DNA of 17,226 nt from CF-161 sp035263645. Lineage in GTDB: Bacteria; Chloroflexota; Dormibacteria; Dormibacterales; Dormibacteraceae. A program made the translations under genes and the position numbers. The notes beneath the pieces are model-generated. The model did no database searches. It was given only the letters and a program-made list of their open reading frames with translations, and was not told the origin of the DNA. The DNA lies in contig DATFRD010000284.1 in the NCBI GenBank assembly GCA_035263645.1, forward strand, positions 1 to 17,226, given 5' to 3'. Of the stretch, positions 15,401 to 17,226 are shown one piece after another (the stretch's first letter is position 1; the number at the start of each line of letters is the position of its first letter).

Positions 15401-15417
15401 TCACCCCGGTCGCCTGA
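12415..15417 (+). CDS. 1000-aa AAA ATPase / TPR regulator with a C-terminal helix-turn-helix
   Basis: This is a signal-transduction ATPase of the MalT/adenylate-cyclase-associated type. The N-terminal IGREREMERL (11-20) precedes the P-loop GDAGLGKT (39-46). The Walker B region is LLVLENLHGAD (151-161), where most relatives read LED-LHWAD, so the acidic pair is altered to Glu-Asn. SEGNPFVLEE and RHSLTREAVYEDL are conserved features of the ATPase/helical lid. Residues about 385-900 are tandem helical repeats of TPR type. The end is not LuxR-like: GSQELVADRLHLTRATFYRR (965-984) is a helix-turn-helix as seen in some Chloroflexota and actinobacterial ATPases. GTG 12415 and GTG 12418 are alternative starts with weak ribosome sites. 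It probably binds ATP and a partner or ligand to control transcription; the targets are unknown. Confidence 0.88.
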   Translation: MVQTALCPVTIGREREMERLRDALEAGCAGDGRTVVLAGDAGLGKTRLCTDLRRLAAGRGAATMWGGCSEAEFSLPYLPFLEAIGNHLAQADVPALRRELGAGHPELAWLFPQLGIEAPPRDPSDPVQGKLRLFEAVLALLRTGAEPGGTLLVLENLHGADASSRELLEYLVRRLRGARIMLLVTCRLDGLDRGHPLAVMVEHWRRAGLAERLDLTPLSADRVGDMIRETVGIDTVGFEVSRLLSERSEGNPFVLEEILKDALDRGAVSRVDPAWRGESLRRLRLPRTVRDSVLGRLEHLPEPVADVLHCASVLGRSFDYPLLVELSGRDGPDVQAALRTCVRHQLVEEDPEVRGHYRFRHSLTREAVYEDLLAPRREELHAAAAEVLRGRPEIPAVELCQHLLAAGRSAEAVPLGLAAADQAMRAHAYPDAAHLLERILPLVEDPRRRADLEANLGTAQLLHGDAARAERHLGEGVRALDRLGDHRAAAHHRLWLGRCLWERSRPEAARAQFDTARAQLEADGPSEDLALAHVRLASLAAFALDGAGAIEAARRAVAIAAAAGADTPRIWAYNYLGLGHLQLGQVAEGIEYVDRSYREAAAAGLNVIAANALYNGILVRIQQLRPLEAVERIEALKAMQAGSMARLQALRAEGNIHLWGLGQPGRALTAYREALVLAREGDAVQYVNWLTVQLAAANLLLDRFEDARRLLPDRSTARESQDRVDQLWTSIRLELDAGRPQAALAGAEEVLRDGGWPLRVRLFLGDVAVEALAAAGRVGEAGAWVDSVIAAGADPAHPWLLRMRGRLALAEGRAEDAAGDLRSAADAFGAAGCGHEEGRSRLALAEALAVAGSVEAARAELRATVESAAGRGSALEERLAREAMARLGSRTITTEHVKLALECMHRPAELREAALGRLLGMEPPGGADRLRALLSEQVTALAASADGREREAGQLLRDYYVRRVGSQELVADRLHLTRATFYRRLHLGWGLLAERLTPVA

Positions 15418-15421
15418 CCCC

Positions 15422-15442
15422 CCGGGCGGTATCACCGCCCGG
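15422..15442 (+). terminator. Strong hairpin after the ATPase gene
   Basis: CCGGGCGGT (15422-15430) and ACCGCCCGG (15434-15442) form a perfect 9-bp stem with a 3-base loop, starting 5 bases after the stop. TTTT follows only 8 bases later, so it is not textbook. GGTATCA (15428-15434) can instead pair with TGATACC (15454-15460), giving an alternative fold. Confidence 0.6.
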
Positions 15443-15559
15443 CTCGACGGTTTTGATACCCGTCCGGTACTGCGCGTGCGACCGGGACCGCCCGACCCTG
15501 GTGGCGGCCGGGTCGTCGCCCGGGTCGAGATCGTGGGGTTCGTACGGAGGTTTTGGGGA

Positions 15560-16231
15560 ATGACGGCTGCTGCCGCCGCCGAGATGGTCGATCAGATCCG
15601 GGTCCTGGTCGTCGACGACCAGACGCTGTTCCGCTGCGGGCTGGCCCGCCTGCTCGGCCTGCAGCGGGGTCTTCACGTGGTCGGCGAGGCCGCGGACGGC
15701 GCCGAGGCCGTCCGCATGGTCCAGGCCCTGGCGCCGGACGTCGTGCTGATGGACATCCGCATGCCGGGGGTGGACGGCATCGAGGCCACCCGCCGGATCA
15801 AGCAGGCCTGGCCCGAGGTGCGGGTGCTGATCCTCACGACGTTCCACACCGACACGTACGTGCTCGAGGCGCTGCGCTCCGGCGCCTCCGGCTACCTGCT
15901 CAAGGACTCGCCCGTCGAGGGCATCACGTCCAGCATCCAGGCGGTGATGGGGAGCGAGAGGGTGATCTCCGGCGCGATCGTGCAGCGGGTGGTCGACATG
16001 CTGGCCGGCGACGCGCCGAGCCGCGAGTTCTACGACGGGCTCACGCCGCGCGAGATCGAGGTGCTGAAGATGATCGCGGGCGGCCTGCCGAACAAGAGGA
16101 TCGCCTACAAGCTGGCGATCAGCGAGAAGACGGTCCGCAACCACATCAGCCACATCTACGAGAAGCTGGAGATCTACGACCGCTCCCAGGCGGTGCTCTA
16201 CGCGGTCCGCAAGGGCCTGGTCGAACTCTAA
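15560..16231 (+). CDS. NarL/DosR-like response regulator (RR3), orphan
   Basis: This is a 223-residue response regulator. ATG 15560 is chosen because GGAGG lies 9 bases upstream (15546-15550); the in-frame extension to 15476 has no site and a poor N-terminus. The receiver has Asp19-Asp20, phospho-acceptor Asp65 (VVLMDIRMP), Thr93/94 and Lys115 (GYLLKDS). The C-terminal domain reads TPREIEVLKMIAGGLPNKRI, then SEKTVRNHISHIYEKL. It is a close paralogue of RR2, nearly identical in the DNA-binding half, and the last 17 residues differ from RR2 only at the final position. No kinase gene adjoins it; HK1 at 4978 or HK2 are the candidate donors. It overlaps the convergent APH gene by 4 bases. Confidence 0.95.
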   Translation: MTAAAAAEMVDQIRVLVVDDQTLFRCGLARLLGLQRGLHVVGEAADGAEAVRMVQALAPDVVLMDIRMPGVDGIEATRRIKQAWPEVRVLILTTFHTDTYVLEALRSGASGYLLKDSPVEGITSSIQAVMGSERVISGAIVQRVVDMLAGDAPSREFYDGLTPREIEVLKMIAGGLPNKRIAYKLAISEKTVRNHISHIYEKLEIYDRSQAVLYAVRKGLVEL

Positions 16232-16980
16232 CCTCCCTTCCCCCCAACGCCCTCCCCCCGGTCACGGGGGAGGGTCGGGGAAGGGCCCGGCCGCGCTCCG
16301 TGCCGGTCGGCCAGCCGGCGCATCGCGGCCACCTCGGCCTCCGTCATGTTGGGGTCCAGCGCCCGGCGCTCGGCGGCGATCGCGAGCCAAGGGGCGGCCG
16401 CTCGGCGGTCGACGGCGTTCAGGAACGCTGCCAGGAAGCGGCCGCGCAGCAGCCGCACGAGGGCGCGCTCCACCAGGCTGCCCGCCGGCGGCGCGGCCAC
16501 CGCCAGGACCAGCCAGGCGTCCGCCGCGTCGGCTCCGCGGGGGCCGCGGCCGGCGCTGGACCAGTCGATCAGCACCGCCCCGGCTGCGGTCAGCAGCACA
16601 TTGTCGGGGTGCAGGTCGCCGTGCACCGTCACGTCGTCCGGCGCCGCCCGCCCGTACGTGGCGGGCGCCGACTCGGCCGGCGGGACGCGCTGGAGGGCGT
16701 CGTGCAGCGCCGCCAGCGTGCGGGCGTGCCGGCCTATCCGCCACGGATGGGCGGCCAGGTCCTCGAGCATGGTGGGGCCGTCCACCCGCTCCAGCACCAT
16801 GCCCTCGGGGACGACCTCGAAGACCTCGGGCACCGGGCAGCCGGCCTGTCGGGCGTGCTGCATCATCCTGGCCTCAGCCTCCAGCGAGCGCGGCTGCCGG
16901 GGCCGGCGCAGCACCCGCCCGCCCCCCAGGTCGATGATGTCCGCGTCGCGGCCCGACGCGAGGATCCGCTCCCCCTCCAT
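16228..16980 (-). CDS. APH-family small-molecule phosphotransferase
   Basis: This 250-residue protein has the aminoglycoside-phosphotransferase/choline-kinase fold. The catalytic loop HGDLHPDN (120-127) holds the base Asp122 and Asn127. The metal-binding Asp139 follows in LIDWSSAGRGP. The N-terminal lobe has GGGRVLRRPRQPRSLEAEARMM, a nucleotide-binding strand and helix in which the usual Lys is replaced by Arg. The family phosphorylates hydroxyls of antibiotics, homoserine, choline or sugars, and resistance cannot be inferred here. The last ~19 residues (from PSPTLPRDRGEG to GGKGG) are encoded by a terminator-like hairpin, so they are probably not part of the folded protein. ATG 16980 has no ribosome site but a TACCCT element ends 7 bases before it, which suggests a leaderless transcript. 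Confidence 0.87.
   Translation of the reverse strand: MEGERILASGRDADIIDLGGGRVLRRPRQPRSLEAEARMMQHARQAGCPVPEVFEVVPEGMVLERVDGPTMLEDLAAHPWRIGRHARTLAALHDALQRVPPAESAPATYGRAAPDDVTVHGDLHPDNVLLTAAGAVLIDWSSAGRGPRGADAADAWLVLAVAAPPAGSLVERALVRLLRGRFLAAFLNAVDRRAAAPWLAIAAERRALDPNMTEAEVAAMRRLADRHGARPGPSPTLPRDRGEGVGGKGG
16235..16285. terminator. Two-part bidirectional hairpin inside the APH 3' end
   Basis: The outer arms CCCTTCCCC (16235-16243) and GGGGAAGGG (16277-16285) enclose inner arms CCCTCCCCC (16250-16258) and GGGGGAGGG (16266-16274). It starts 3 bases after the RR3 stop and spans the last APH codons. It most likely ends both transcripts. The APH frame simply reads through it. Confidence 0.65.
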
Positions 16981-16987
16981 CCGGCAC

Positions 16988-16993
16988 AGGGTA
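16988..16993 (-). promoter_or_regulatory. Candidate -10 for a leaderless APH transcript
   Basis: On the minus strand TACCCT ends 7 bases before ATG 16980, the distance expected if transcription starts at the A of ATG. No clear -35 is seen. The absence of a ribosome site supports the reading, but the evidence is thin. Confidence 0.35.
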
Positions 16994-17109
16994 GCGGTCG
17001 CTGCGCTGGTGGAAGGCCTGATGGAATGAAGCCGAGGAACTGGATCTCCGCCACCGGTAGCCGGCCACGATGCGCTCCAGGGGGTCGGCCCCGTCGCGGC
17101 GGGGGGGTT

Positions 17110-17135
17110 GGGGGAGCACGCGCATCAGCTCCCCC
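17110..17135. repeat. G-run/C-run inverted repeat in the right-hand spacer
   Basis: GGGGGAGC (17110-17117) and GCTCCCCC (17128-17135) form an 8-bp stem with a 10-base loop. It lies in a 202-base stretch (16981-17182) in which I see no convincing gene. A long G-run (around 17099-17114) accompanies it. Confidence 0.4.
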
Positions 17136-17157
17136 CCACCGGCCACTGGCGGGGGCA

Positions 17158-17177
17158 CCTCCCCGCAAGGGGGGAGG
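17158..17177 (-). terminator. Hairpin after the partial gene at the right edge
   Basis: CCTCCCC (17158-17164) and GGGGAGG (17171-17177) form a 7-bp stem with a 6-base loop, located 5 bases beyond the stop of the minus-strand partial gene. Its CCTCCCC...GGGGAGG composition resembles the hairpin at 16250-16274, so both may belong to one repeat class. Confidence 0.5.
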
Positions 17178-17182
17178 GGCTG

Positions 17183-17226
17183 TTACCTGGGGTCGGCTCG
17201 GCCCAGAAGGCGCAGGGCGCCGTCGG
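17183..17226 (-). CDS. C-terminal end of an unidentified gene
   Basis: On the minus strand one frame enters from the window edge and reads DGALRLLGRADPR before TAA at 17183-17185. Codon choice is mostly G/C-ending like the neighbours, and a hairpin follows the stop, which together suggest a real 3' end. Only about 13 residues are visible, so no function can be given. It would be upstream of APH on the same strand, but separated by about 200 bases with hairpins. Confidence 0.4.
   Translation of the reverse strand, partial: DGALRLLGRADPR

Noticed and set aside
15476..15559. 28-residue N-terminal extension of RR3
   Set aside because: Response regulators of this family start close to the first beta strand, and GGAGG 9 bases before ATG 15560 decides the start.
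17099..17114. Possible G-quadruplex in the right-hand spacer
   Set aside because: The G-run supplies at most three usable tracts before interruption, and the stretch pairs better as an inverted repeat.
16874..17158. Minus-strand frame overlapping the APH start and the spacer
   Set aside because: It runs out of frame through the APH N-terminus, and the spacer part has no recognisable domain; it is too weak to call a gene.

Overview
The window is very GC-rich chromosomal DNA (by eye well above 70 %), with G/C-ending codons, frequent GTG/TTG starts and strong antisense shadow frames. Together with AGGAGG-type ribosome sites, sensor-poor NarL-family two-component genes and large ATPase regulators, this suggests a soil-type actinomycetote or a high-GC Chloroflexota relative. 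Nothing in the sequence fixes the genus. I see no tRNA, rRNA, CRISPR array, phage gene or intact transposase.

Layout. 1-982: 3' part of an MFS transporter (+), converging on an amidase (-, stop at 991). 2468-4822: a large AAA-type ATPase/LuxR regulator (-), upstream of and probably co-transcribed with the amidase. 4978-5667: a soluble NarL-family histidine kinase (+), without an adjacent response regulator. 5801-6337: a carboxymuconolactone-decarboxylase-fold protein behind two tandem inverted repeats. 6376-6522: a one-helix membrane miniprotein. 6692-9572: an exopolysaccharide block made of a priming phosphoglycosyl transferase and a fused GT2-WecG/TagA glycosyltransferase. The two are separated by a nearly gap-free 181-bp palindrome bounded by CTAG. 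9649-11857 (-): two response regulators flanking a histidine kinase (RR1, HK2, RR2 in transcription order). 11967-12308 (+): a two-helix membrane protein divergent from RR1. 12415-15417 (+): a 1000-residue ATPase/TPR regulator with a non-LuxR C-terminal helix-turn-helix. 15560-16231 (+): a third response regulator, RR3. 16228-16980 (-): an APH-type phosphotransferase converging on RR3. The right edge holds a hairpin-rich spacer and the last codons of another minus-strand gene.

How it fits together. At least seven genes are regulators, and they interleave with surface-polysaccharide genes. HK1/HK2 and RR2/RR3 are clear paralogue pairs. The orphan HK1 and orphan RR3 look like the separated halves of a second copy of the HK2-RR2 pair, so cross-talk is plausible. 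Several promoters carry their own palindrome. One overlaps the -35 of HK2-RR2. Another, GGGAC-N4-GTCCC, resembles a mycobacterial DosR box and lies between RR1 and the divergent membrane protein. The recognition helices of RR2 and RR3, not RR1, are the DosR-like ones. The best candidates for something undescribed are this regulatory circuit, the GT2-WecG fusion, and the 181-bp palindrome with its extra 14-bp end copy upstream.
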